From Comamonadaceae bacterium (GTDB lineage Bacteria; Pseudomonadota; Gammaproteobacteria; Burkholderiales; Burkholderiaceae_C): a DNA stretch of 37,808 nt. Below are positions 26,993 through 35,149 of the stretch, in pieces. Both the position numbers and the translations under genes were made by a program. Location: assembly GCA_947372745.1 (NCBI GenBank), contig CANBUY010000022.1, positions 1 to 37,808 on the forward strand, given 5' to 3'. How positions within the stretch are numbered: the stretch's first letter is position 1; each line of letters begins with the position of its first letter. The notes under the pieces were generated by a model, which saw nothing but the letters and a program-made list of their open reading frames with translations, was not told where the DNA came from and searched no databases.

Positions 26993-27595
26993 ATGGAACC
27001 TCTTACCCTGCTGATGGCTGTGGCCACTGTGGCCTACTTCATCAACGCCCGCGACCAAAAGCGCCGCATTGCCCTGCTGCAAAGCTATTTGGGCCAGCAA
27101 AATATCGAAAAGCTCATGGAAGACCTGACGCAGGGCTATATGCGTGCCTTGGGTGAGGCGGACTTGGAGCGCCAGGGCCAGATCTGGAACCTGCTGGCCA
27201 CGGCCGAGCAAGCACTCGCCACGCAATTCAAACAATTGGCCAAAGAGTTTGCGTCGGTTGACGAAGCGAGCGCACGCGTCAGCAAGCTGGCGTTTTCCAT
27301 TCCTTTTGCCAGCCAGTGGTTGCCCGCCACCACCTTTGATTTGCGCAAGCTCCTGAGCATTCACGCCCACGGTATTGCCAATGCCGCTGACAACGTGCTC
27401 AACCAGTCACCCAAAAACAAAGCCTTCACCATGACCAGCGAGCTGTTTTTGATGCAGCACACCTGCCACTGGTTTTGCCGCTCAAAAACCGTGGCCTCGG
27501 CACGGCTGTGGGCGCGGCACAAAACGACCTATGCCCAGCTACTGGCCGCCGTGGCCCCCGCCACCGGCAAGGCCTATGGGGCCTTGACCGCATGA
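26993..27595 (+). CDS. Uncharacterised protein with N-terminal membrane segment
   Basis: A 200-residue protein that I do not recognise. Residues 1-18 are hydrophobic (PLTLLMAVATVAYFI) and could anchor the chain. The rest is soluble, mostly helical, with many Ala, Leu and Gln and a coiled-coil-like run near 25-90. A Cys/His-containing stretch, MQHTCHWFCRSK, lies near 153-164. The start ATG at 26993 has no strong ribosome-binding site. The stop overlaps the HNH gene start as ATGA, so the two are probably made together. Confidence 0.7.
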   Translation: MEPLTLLMAVATVAYFINARDQKRRIALLQSYLGQQNIEKLMEDLTQGYMRALGEADLERQGQIWNLLATAEQALATQFKQLAKEFASVDEASARVSKLAFSIPFASQWLPATTFDLRKLLSIHAHGIANAADNVLNQSPKNKAFTMTSELFLMQHTCHWFCRSKTVASARLWARHKTTYAQLLAAVAPATGKAYGALTA

Positions 27596-27816
27596 GTTCG
27601 CTCTCGCTGATTCGCGTCAAAATTTATAAAACTGTGGCTCGCCAACTGCACGGCGTGGTGCCGTGCTGGGTGTGCGGCGGTCATGTGGCATTTGCAGACG
27701 CCACGCTGGAGCACATCCAGCCGCAAAGCGAAGGCGGCAGCGGCCACCAGGACAATCTGGCCATTAGCCACGACGCCTGCAACCACCAGCGCCACGCCAA
27801 GGCGCCTGTCGTGTGA
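27592..27816 (+). CDS. Small HNH endonuclease-fold protein
   Basis: A 74-residue protein with a near-complete HNH core: CWVCGG as the first Cys pair, LEHIQPQSEGG with the catalytic-type His, NLAISHDACNHQR as the second half, and a His/Cys metal site. HNH folds cut or bind nucleic acid using a divalent metal. This is one of the smallest forms, with nothing but the motif. It is coupled by ATGA to the uncharacterised gene before it. The sequence immediately after its stop is a decayed ribonuclease gene. Confidence 0.78.
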   Translation: MSSLSLIRVKIYKTVARQLHGVVPCWVCGGHVAFADATLEHIQPQSEGGSGHQDNLAISHDACNHQRHAKAPVV

Positions 27817-28092
27817 AAGACCTCGACCACCTGGCCGAAACGGCACGGGTGTTTTAAGAGGCCGGTGGTGCTGTCAAAATTTTGGTCGTCATTGCCGATG
27901 TCAATGCCTTGGTCAAAAAAGGCACGCCGGTGGACGACCTCGCCCGGGTTGACGGGGATGGACGCCCAACTGCGCATGCAAGACGCGCTGGCCCAAGGGG
28001 CGCTGTGCCTCAAAATTGGGGCGCTCGTTCACGTCAAACTCATCGCCACCAACGTGGAGCGGGGCTTTATTGATTTTGCTTTTGTGGATTGA
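27813..28092 (+). pseudogene. Remnant of an RNB-domain (RNase II/R-type) ribonuclease gene
   Basis: Pieces of an RNB exoribonuclease appear in order but in two frames. The frame from 27813 reads KDLDHLAE, has a TAA at 27855, then continues AVKILVVIADVNALVKKGTP, which resembles the RNB catalytic entry motif (VAIADV-ALV--G). The frame from about 27943 reads GMDAQLRMQDALAQGAL and then KIGALVHVKLIATNVERGFI, like the family's later catalytic-domain segment and C-terminal end. Family members are several hundred residues long, so most of the gene is deleted and the rest has a stop and a frameshift. The family call rests on motif memory rather than alignment. Confidence 0.6.
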
Positions 28093-28274
28093 CCAACTGC
28101 CCAAATTACTTGATCTGAGTCAGGGGATATGTCTGAAGTTTTAGTATTAAATAAGATTTTTATTTAGATAAATACTTGGACTTTATGGGTGCATTAATCT
28201 GCCCGAACAACTCTGCGGGTGTCGCTTTTATTTTTCGTTTAATCATGCCAGCTTGTTTTGAGAGGCACGCCGTG

Positions 28275-31200
28275 ATGAGTCGGTGGCTGGGCGGTTTGGT
28301 CTTGGTCATTCTTTTGATGTGCTCGACTAAAGCTTATGGCAACAACGCGATTCGTTTCAACGTGAGCGGCTTGGCCGGGGTTAGCGCGACGGTGGCGGTG
28401 CTTGAAGATGAAAGCGGTCAGGCCGATCTGTTAGCGCTAGATCGTCGCACCGACTTCACCCCCTTGTCTGACAAGCTCTTTCAGCCTATCCAACTTCATC
28501 CGGTTTGGCTGCGTATTGACCTTCAGGTTCCGATCACTTTGGTCGGTCAAGTCGCTTGGCTTGAAGTGATGCCTCCCTATATTTATGATGTGCGTTTCTA
28601 CCAAGCGGGTACTGCTGAGCAGCGCAGCGGCATTGGTCAAAATTTTTCAGCGCAAAGCGTGGCAACTTTGGTACCGACCTTTGCTGTTGATTTGCACCAG
28701 CCTTCGACACGGGTTTACTTGCGCCTCTTCGGCGCTGCCCTTCACACTGCAAAAGTACAACTTCTGTCCAACGCGGCCTTGGACAGGAATCAGTTATCGG
28801 CCGCTCAGGTGAATGCGTTATTCTTCGGCGTGATGTTTCTGATGTTGATGGTTAGCTTGCTTAACTGGGTCTGGATGCGGGACGTGATCTACCGCTTGTA
28901 TGCAGGTTTCCTGGCCAGTACAGTCGCATTTTTTCTCTTGTCCAATAATTACATTGCGGCCTATGTGTTGCCGGATCAAGCGGTATTGGCTTTGCTGCTG
29001 CTCAAACTGAGCACTTCTTGCGTGGTGGCAAGCATGGTTTTATTTTCATTGAAGATCATGCAACTTGAGGTGCATATGCCGCGTCTAGCGCGGGGACTGC
29101 AGGGGCTGGCTTGGTTATTGATTATCAGCAACCTGATCGTTTTTTACCTGCCCTGGGTACCCCGTCTTTTGCAGATCAATGCTTTTTGTTATCTTTTGGT
29201 GGGGTTGCTGTTACTGGTCATTAGTGCCTTCCAAGCCTGGAAGATTCGATCTTCGCAGACGATATCGATCTGCATTACTTATTTGCTGTTCACCGTTTTC
29301 GACAAGATTCAAATTCTGTCGCAACTTGGTTTGATGCCGATGATTGACTGGGGCTTTGACATCAGGAAGCTGGCTTACATGATTTTGATGTTGCCCATGC
29401 ATGCACTGCTGGTGGCCCAGCTTCGACAGCAACAAAGAGAAAAGTCCAACTCGGAATTATTGGCACTGGCGGCGCAACAGCAAGTCTTGTCAGCCCAGCG
29501 GCAGGGCGCCGAAATCGCCCGGCTCATGGCCTTGCTTAGCGAGAGCTGCAAGGCCATTGTGTCTGCCAGAGATGAACAGCAAATGCTCGATAACGTGTGT
29601 GAAGTGATTTGCCGCAAAGGTCAGTTTCAATGTGCCTGGATAGGTTTGATCAAACCAGGTGATGACGCATGCACTGACCCCCTTACGCGTTACGGCAGTG
29701 CTGGTGATGGTTTGCATAACATCCAGGCCGCATGGGCGGTCGTGCAAGGGGGCGAGATGGGTTCCACCCAGAAGGCGCTGCAAACCGCGCTCACCCAAAT
29801 CGACCGCTTGGTGGTGTCGATGCCCGTGGTGCATCAGGCGCACGTGCTGGGCGTGATGGTGGTTCATGCGTCAAGCCCGCAGCGCTTCAGCCAGGCGGAC
29901 GTGCGCTTGCTGGAGGAAATTTCCCGCCAGATGGCCTTTGGTCTGCAGACCCTGCGCGTCCAGACTGATTTGGCTCAACACCAAACGCATCTCGAAGTCC
30001 TGGTGCAGGCCCGGACCCAGGAGATCGAAGTGCTTAACCTTGACTTGACCCGTAAAAGGGAGGAAGCGGATGTGGCCAACAGCGCCAAGGATGACTTTAT
30101 CTCCAACCTGAGCCACGAGTTGCGCACCCCTTTGAATGCGGTACTGGGGCTAACCCGTCTGTTGGAGGCATCAACGTTGAACCCACGACAACGTGACTAC
30201 CTTGAAAAAATCCAGTTGTCAGGCAAGGTTTTACGAACCCTAATCGACGATATTCTGGATTTTTCAAAAATCAAAGCCAAAGAGTTGAAGCTGGACCCAG
30301 TCCCTTTCTCATTGGACGTTCTTTTGGCCAGTTTGACCTCAGTGTTGGGTGTGGGTATCGGTCATAAGCCCATTGAACCCTTGTTGGACGTGGCGGCCGA
30401 TGTGCCTGATGAACTGATAGGTGACGGCTTGCGCTTGCAGCAAATTTTGCTCAATTTCATCAGCAATGCGGTCAAGTTCACCCACCAGGGCGCTATTGTG
30501 GTGTCGGTGCAGCGACTGTCTTCGCCTGCGCTGGAAGACGCCAACCAGGTGTGCTTGCAATTCAGTGTCCGGGATACCGGCATTGGTATGTCGGATGAAA
30601 CACGTCAACTCATTTTTAACGGTTTTACCCAAGCCGATGCATCAATTAGTCGCTTGTACGGGGGCACGGGCTTGGGACTCACCATCAGTACCCAGTTGGC
30701 CACCCTGATGGACGGGGAGATCGAGGTCAGTAGCACGCTGGGGCGGGGCAGTGAGTTTAAGTTGACCGTGCCTTTGACGCTTGGAAACAGCGCTGCGCTG
30801 CCCATACAAACGCTGGCCGCCCCCGGTTTACGCGTCTTGATGGTGGCTCGTCACCCGGAGGTACGGCAGTATTTAGCCCAGACCTCTAAGCGCTTGGGTT
30901 GGCAGGCCACCGTGCTTGATTCAGACGCAGCCGGTTTACAGGCCTTGCTGCGAAGCGCCACAGAAGGTCCTTATGACCTGCTGCTGCTTGACTGGAAAAT
31001 GACCGAGTCAAGCGGTGCGGACATGCTGCGCCAAGCTCAATCTGTGCCGAGTTGTCGCGTGCCGGCGCTGATTTTGATGACGCCCATCGTCGATATGGAG
31101 CAGGTCGTGGCGGGCAGTGCAAAGTTCAGCCCACAAGCCATACTCGCCAAGCCGATGATGACGCGTAGTTTGTTGGAAGCCGCTTCCAGCGCTCTGGCCG

Positions 31201-31679
31201 CACGGTCTGCCAACAGCGTTGAGGTGAGGCCAAGTACGCCAGTCATCGTGCCGCGACTGAATCTCATGCGCTTGCTGGTGGCCGAGGACAACGCATTGAA
31301 TCAAGAGGTGATCGAACATATTCTGACCCTGGCCGGCGCACAGGTGGTGCTGGCCTCTGATGGGCAGGCCGCCGTGGCTGCTTTGCAGGCGCCTGGTGCC
31401 CGGTTTGATGCCGTGCTGATGGACATTCAGATGCCGGTGATGGACGGCTACACCGCCACTCACCAGATTCGAGAGGTGTTGGGCCTGCTTGATTTGCCCA
31501 TTATTGCAATGACCGCTCATGCGCGCCCGCAAGACCGCGAGAAGTCACGGTTGGCGGGGATGGTGGGGCATTTGGTCAAGCCGCTCCAAGTGGAGGACTT
31601 GTTGGACATTTTGATTCATACCGCAAGTCAGCACACTTTGTCAGCAAGCGTGGAAGTCGAGGGCACGCTGATCCTCTGA
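28275..31679 (+). CDS. 7TMR-DISM hybrid sensor histidine kinase with two receiver domains
   Basis: About 1134 residues from the ATG at 28275, chosen for its signal peptide (MSRWLGGLVLVILLMC) and an AGAGG site 9 bases upstream; a TTG at 28176 and ATGs at 28185 and 28248 are less likely. In order: periplasmic 7TMR-DISM extracellular domain (~30-165), seven-helix 7TMR-DISM block (~175-385), GAF-like domain (~430-580), coiled coil, HisKA with His614 ([15 protein letters not shown]), ATPase (NFISNAVKFT, DTGIGM, GTGLGLTIS), a first receiver-like domain with Asp906 but an atypical acidic pocket, and a full receiver with Asp1050. No separate regulator is adjacent. Signal and output are unknown. Confidence 0.85.
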   Translation: MSRWLGGLVLVILLMCSTKAYGNNAIRFNVSGLAGVSATVAVLEDESGQADLLALDRRTDFTPLSDKLFQPIQLHPVWLRIDLQVPITLVGQVAWLEVMPPYIYDVRFYQAGTAEQRSGIGQNFSAQSVATLVPTFAVDLHQPSTRVYLRLFGAALHTAKVQLLSNAALDRNQLSAAQVNALFFGVMFLMLMVSLLNWVWMRDVIYRLYAGFLASTVAFFLLSNNYIAAYVLPDQAVLALLLLKLSTSCVVASMVLFSLKIMQLEVHMPRLARGLQGLAWLLIISNLIVFYLPWVPRLLQINAFCYLLVGLLLLVISAFQAWKIRSSQTISICITYLLFTVFDKIQILSQLGLMPMIDWGFDIRKLAYMILMLPMHALLVAQLRQQQREKSNSELLALAAQQQVLSAQRQGAEIARLMALLSESCKAIVSARDEQQMLDNVCEVICRKGQFQCAWIGLIKPGDDACTDPLTRYGSAGDGLHNIQAAWAVVQGGEMGSTQKALQTALTQIDRLVVSMPVVHQAHVLGVMVVHASSPQRFSQADVRLLEEISRQMAFGLQTLRVQTDLAQHQTHLEVLVQARTQEIEVLNLDLTRKREEADVANSAKDDFISNLSHELRTPLNAVLGLTRLLEASTLNPRQRDYLEKIQLSGKVLRTLIDDILDFSKIKAKELKLDPVPFSLDVLLASLTSVLGVGIGHKPIEPLLDVAADVPDELIGDGLRLQQILLNFISNAVKFTHQGAIVVSVQRLSSPALEDANQVCLQFSVRDTGIGMSDETRQLIFNGFTQADASISRLYGGTGLGLTISTQLATLMDGEIEVSSTLGRGSEFKLTVPLTLGNSAALPIQTLAAPGLRVLMVARHPEVRQYLAQTSKRLGWQATVLDSDAAGLQALLRSATEGPYDLLLLDWKMTESSGADMLRQAQSVPSCRVPALILMTPIVDMEQVVAGSAKFSPQAILAKPMMTRSLLEAASSALAARSANSVEVRPSTPVIVPRLNLMRLLVAEDNALNQEVIEHILTLAGAQVVLASDGQAAVAALQAPGARFDAVLMDIQMPVMDGYTATHQIREVLGLLDLPIIAMTAHARPQDREKSRLAGMVGHLVKPLQVEDLLDILIHTASQHTLSASVEVEGTLIL

Positions 31680-31708
31680 ACTCGGCATTTTAAAGGTCCA
31701 ATAGGGGA

Positions 31709-31936
31709 ATGGAACAACAAATGACCCGTGATAACACCGACCAGCGCCTGACCGAGCTGGAAATCAAGGCCAGCTTTTCGGAAGACCTGCTGGATGAACT
31801 CAATCAGGTCGTCGTACGCCAGCAATCTCAGATCGATCAACTCATTCGAGAAATAGGCCATTTGCGTCAGCGAGGCACCGACGCCACCATGGGCGTCGCC
31901 CCCAACCCGTTGGATGATTTGCCGCCACATTATTGA
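31709..31936 (+). CDS. slyX: SlyX family protein
   Basis: A 75-residue coiled-coil protein with the SlyX pattern RLTELEIKASFSEDLLDELN and VVVRQQSQIDQLIREIGHL, ending in the usual PPHY. The role of the family is unknown. An ATG at 31721 is an alternative start. The ATG at 31709 directly abuts the GGGGA element, which fits neither start ideally. It lies 29 bases after the hybrid kinase and may be co-transcribed with it. Confidence 0.88.
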   Translation: MEQQMTRDNTDQRLTELEIKASFSEDLLDELNQVVVRQQSQIDQLIREIGHLRQRGTDATMGVAPNPLDDLPPHY

Positions 31937-31952
31937 GTGCTAGGGTCTGTCT

Positions 31953-31966
31953 ACGCCGTCCGGCGT
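31953..31966 (+). terminator. Weak hairpin after slyX
   Basis: ACGCCGTCCGGCGT is a perfect short inverted repeat followed by ATTTCCC, 17 bases after the slyX stop. The stem is short and the T-run poor, so termination would be weak. The remaining gap up to urtA (31967-32076) must hold the urtA promoter; I could not pick a convincing -35/-10 or sigma-54 element in it. Confidence 0.3.
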
Positions 31967-32076
31967 ATTTCCCAAAACCCCGACTTTCCCTAAAGTTGAC
32001 CCATCGCAGCGTAAAGCCCGTCCTAGTTAACAGGGCCCAAGCTGCGAAATGGTTTATCAACTCTGGAAGGTCTCAC

Positions 32077-33351
32077 ATGCAAAGCACGAATTCACGTCGT
32101 TTCACGCTCAAGGCGCTTACTGCCGCCGTAGCGCTCACCACTTTGTCAGCTATGCCCGCATTCGCTGCTGACACCATCAAGGTTGGCATTTTGCACAGCC
32201 TCTCGGGCACCATGGCCATCTCTGAGACCGTGTTGAAAGACACCGTTTTGATGGCGATTGACGAGATCAACGCCAAGGGTGGCGTGTTGGGTAAGAAGCT
32301 GGAGCCGGTGATTGTGGACCCCGCTTCCAACTGGCCTTTGTTTGCCGAAAAAACCAAGCAATTGCTTGGTCAGGACAAGGTCTCCGTCATTTTTGGCTGC
32401 TGGACTTCGGTGTCCCGCAAGTCGGTGTTGCCCGTAGTTGAAGAAATGAACGGCTTGCTGTTCTACCCTGTGCAGTACGAGGGTGAAGAGCTGTCCAAGA
32501 ATGTGTTTTACACCGGTGCCGCCCCGAATCAGCAAGCCATTCCAGCGGTGGATTATTTGATGAGCAAAGAGGGCGGCGCTGCCAAGCGCTGGGTGCTCTT
32601 GGGTACCGACTATGTGTACCCCCGCACCACCAACAAAATTTTGCGCGCCTACCTGAAATCCAAAGGCGTGAAAGACAGCGACATCGACGAAAAATACACC
32701 CCGTTTGGCCACTCTGATTACCAAACCATCGTGGCTGACGTCAAGAAATTCTCCGCAGGTGGCAAGACCGCCGTGGTGTCCACCATCAATGGTGACTCCA
32801 ATGTGCCTTTCTACAAAGAACTCGGCAACGCGGGCTTGAAAGCCAAAGACGTGCCTGTGGTGGCGTTCTCTGTGGGTGAAGAAGAGTTGCGCGGTGTCGA
32901 TACCAAGCCGCTGGTGGGCCACTTGGCGGCCTGGAATTACTTCCAGTCCATCAAGAACCCAAGCAACGACGAGTTCATCAAGAAATGGTCTGCTTACGCC
33001 AAGGCCAAGGGCATTGCCGGTCACAAAGACAAGGCCTTGACCAACGACCCGATGGAAGCCACCTACATCGGTATCAACATGTGGAAGCAAGCGGTTGAGA
33101 AAGCCAAGTCCACCGACACCGACAAAGTGATTGCAGCCATGGCCGGCCAAACCTTCAAGGCACCCAGCGGCATCGTGAGCAAGATGGATGAGAAAAACCA
33201 CCACTTGCACAAATCGGTGTTCATTGGTGAGATTAAGGCTGACGGCCAGTTCAACGTGGTCTGGAAAACACCTGGCCCCGTGAAAGCCAAGCCATGGTCA
33301 CCCTACATCGAAGGCAATTCAGTCAAGCCTGACGAGCCTGCGAAGAAGTAA
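32077..33351 (+). CDS. urtA: Urea ABC transporter substrate-binding protein UrtA
   Basis: A 424-residue periplasmic binding protein. The ATG at 32077 has GGAAGG upstream and begins a typical signal peptide ending AMPAFA (about residue 29). The mature part starts DTIKVGILHSLSGTMAISET, the UrtA/AmiC-type Leu/Ile/Val-binding fold, and includes the family's GCWTSVSRKSVLPVVE and PVQYEGEE segments. It captures urea for the UrtBCDE importer. A longer frame from 31933 lacks signal-peptide logic and is rejected. It is the first gene of the urt operon; a long palindrome region separates it from urtB. Confidence 0.96.
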   Translation: MQSTNSRRFTLKALTAAVALTTLSAMPAFAADTIKVGILHSLSGTMAISETVLKDTVLMAIDEINAKGGVLGKKLEPVIVDPASNWPLFAEKTKQLLGQDKVSVIFGCWTSVSRKSVLPVVEEMNGLLFYPVQYEGEELSKNVFYTGAAPNQQAIPAVDYLMSKEGGAAKRWVLLGTDYVYPRTTNKILRAYLKSKGVKDSDIDEKYTPFGHSDYQTIVADVKKFSAGGKTAVVSTINGDSNVPFYKELGNAGLKAKDVPVVAFSVGEEELRGVDTKPLVGHLAAWNYFQSIKNPSNDEFIKKWSAYAKAKGIAGHKDKALTNDPMEATYIGINMWKQAVEKAKSTDTDKVIAAMAGQTFKAPSGIVSKMDEKNHHLHKSVFIGEIKADGQFNVVWKTPGPVKAKPWSPYIEGNSVKPDEPAKK

Positions 33352-33361
33352 GTAGAAGCCG

Positions 33362-33386
33362 CCATGACGAGATAACTTCGTTATGG
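33362..33386. repeat. Hairpin just downstream of urtA
   Basis: CCATGACGA (33362-33370) pairs with TCGTTATGG (33378-33386) with one wobble, forming a 9-bp stem 11 bases after the urtA stop. It is not followed by a T-run. It could act with the following palindrome to protect the urtA message 3' end. Confidence 0.45.
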
Positions 33387-33394
33387 CGAGTTCT

Positions 33395-33436
33395 TTATCC
33401 CCGTCATTGCGAGTTACTTATCCCCGTCATTGCGAG
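33395..33436. repeat. Tandem direct repeat between urtA and urtB
   Basis: The 19-base unit TTATCCCCGTCATTGCGAG occurs at 33395-33413 and 33418-33436, a 23-base period. The second copy forms the left edge of the REP-type palindrome. It looks like a partial duplication of the palindrome end. Confidence 0.75.
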
Positions 33437-33515
33437 CGAAGCGCGGCAATCCATGCGAGGAATGCCTAGGTGTTGGCAGGTCAAGATGGACTGCCGCGCG
33501 ATGCTCGCAGTGACG
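33425..33515. repeat. REP-type palindrome between urtA and urtB
   Basis: Arms of 30 bases at 33425-33454 and 33486-33515 are reverse complements at 25 of 30 positions, around a 31-base centre. The arms start CGTCATTGCGAGCGAAGCGC and resemble widespread bacterial REP/BIME elements. It lies between the binding protein and permease genes, where such elements are known (for example malE-malF) to favour the upstream gene's message. Confidence 0.75.
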
Positions 33516-33565
33516 AGGAGGTGGGGACGCCATAAGCCCCCTTTATTATTTAAGAGAGTCTGTCA

Positions 33566-35146
33566 ATGCTTCGACGATTAATCAGATTGACGACATTTGC
33601 TATATTATTTATAGCTGGTCAAGCACATTCCGTAGTGCTTTCAGAGCTAAAAGACATTGCAGTGGGTGAGCCCGATGCACGCATTGAGGCTTTGAATAAA
33701 GCGGTTGCCAATGCGGACGATAAAACAGCCGCATTTCTGCAAGCCCTGTCCGACGATGCCGTCAAAGTAGCCGGCGAGATCCTGGTGGTAGTCAAGGATG
33801 GCAAAGGGTTTGACCCGGTCAGTGGTGCGTCCATGCCGGTGCCTGAAGGCGCTGAAGATGTGATGCTCAACAACCGCCTACGCGGCGAACTGGATTCGGC
33901 GCTGGCGGCGTTGAAATTATTTTCCAAAGACGACAAAACCCGCATTGCCGCCATCAAGCAATTACAAAGTGACGCCGATGAAAGCAAGTTGCCCCTGATT
34001 GAAAAGGCTTTTGCCGCTGAGCCCAACGCGCAAATCAAAGAACAACTGGGCATGGTGCGCGCGGCGGCCTTGCTCAACAGTGCCGATAAAACCAAACGTC
34101 TGGAAGTAGCCAAGCTGCTGGGCACCAGCACACAGGCCAACACCAAAACCGTGTTGCTGGCACGCCTGCAAATCGAGACCGAGCCGGACGTGAAGTCTGC
34201 CCTGCAAAACACGCTGCGCCAGGTGGAGGCTTCATTGGCTTGGGGCGACCGTCTTGGCGCCTTGTTCAGCGGCATCAGTCTGGGTTCCATTTTGTTGCTG
34301 GTGGCCCTTGGCCTGGCGATCACCTACGGGTTGATGGGGGTCATCAACATGGCCCACGGTGAGTTGATGATGGTAGGGGCCTACGCCACCTACGTGGTGC
34401 AAGGCTTGTTTCAAAAATATTTGCCTGGGGCATTTGACTGGTATTTGCTGGCCTCGGTGCCGGTGGCCTTCATGGCTTCGGCCTTGATGGGGGCCGCGCT
34501 GGAGCGCTCGGTTATTCGCTATTTGTATGGTCGCCCGCTGGAGACTTTGCTGGCCACCTGGGGTATCAGTTTGATGCTGATGCAACTGGTACGCACCCTG
34601 TTTGGCGCGCAAAACGTGGGTGTTGAAAACCCCTCGTGGATGAGTGGCGGCGTGCAAGTGCTGGGCAATTTGTCATTGCCCTACAACCGTTTGGTCATCA
34701 TCGCGTTTGCTGCTTTTGTGCTGCTAAGTGTGGCCTGGTTGATCAGTAAAACGCGCCTAGGATTGTTTGTGCGCGGCGTGACGCAAAACCGGGCTATGGC
34801 CTCGTGCATGGGCGTGAACACCGCCCGCATTGACACCTACGCCTTTGCCTTGGGCTCGGGCATTGCCGGGCTGGCCGGTTGTGCCTTGAGCCAGGTGGGC
34901 AACGTGGGGCCTGATTTGGGCCAGGGCTATATCGTGGACTCGTTCATGGTGGTGGTGCTGGGCGGTGTGGGGCAACTGGCGGGCACGGTGTATGCCGCGA
35001 TGGGCTTGGGCATCTTGAACAAGTTTCTTGAAGGCTGGGCCGGTGCCGTACTGGCCAAGATTGCCGTGCTGGTGATCATCATTATCTTTATACAAAAACG
35101 TCCTCAAGGTATTTTTGCCATGAAGGGCCGCTCAGCGGAGGCTTAA
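33566..35146 (+). CDS. urtB: Urea ABC transporter permease UrtB
   Basis: A 526-residue permease of the LivH type. It has a signal-like N-terminus and the extra periplasmic helical domain (about residues 25-220, HEAT-like, with repeated Ala/Leu helices) typical of UrtB. The polytopic permease domain (about 230-520) follows, with ALGLAITYGLMGVINMAHGE and the loop GVTQNRAMASCMGVNTARID. It forms the urea channel with UrtC. The ATG at 33566 is preceded by GAGAG. Its signal segment (AILFIAGQAHS) is encoded by a dispersed-repeat copy at 33599-33626. It lies 3 bases before urtC. Confidence 0.95.
   Translation: MLRRLIRLTTFAILFIAGQAHSVVLSELKDIAVGEPDARIEALNKAVANADDKTAAFLQALSDDAVKVAGEILVVVKDGKGFDPVSGASMPVPEGAEDVMLNNRLRGELDSALAALKLFSKDDKTRIAAIKQLQSDADESKLPLIEKAFAAEPNAQIKEQLGMVRAAALLNSADKTKRLEVAKLLGTSTQANTKTVLLARLQIETEPDVKSALQNTLRQVEASLAWGDRLGALFSGISLGSILLLVALGLAITYGLMGVINMAHGELMMVGAYATYVVQGLFQKYLPGAFDWYLLASVPVAFMASALMGAALERSVIRYLYGRPLETLLATWGISLMLMQLVRTLFGAQNVGVENPSWMSGGVQVLGNLSLPYNRLVIIAFAAFVLLSVAWLISKTRLGLFVRGVTQNRAMASCMGVNTARIDTYAFALGSGIAGLAGCALSQVGNVGPDLGQGYIVDSFMVVVLGGVGQLAGTVYAAMGLGILNKFLEGWAGAVLAKIAVLVIIIIFIQKRPQGIFAMKGRSAEA
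33599..33626 (+). repeat. Dispersed short repeat copy in the urtB signal region
   Basis: The stretch carries ATTATTTATAGCTGGTCAAG followed by CAC, close to the hsdM copy (AATAATAGCTGCCCAAGCAC). It is read in frame as the hydrophobic core and end of the UrtB signal-like segment. Confidence 0.45.
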
Positions 35147-35149
35147 ATA

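Noticed and set aside
27865..28092. Intact 75-residue gene
   Set aside because: Its second half matches the end of RNB ribonucleases but its first half is out of frame with the upstream RNB motif, so it is part of a pseudogene.
33395..33436. CRISPR-like direct repeats
   Set aside because: Only two copies with a 4-base gap, no spacers, no cas genes; they belong to the REP palindrome.
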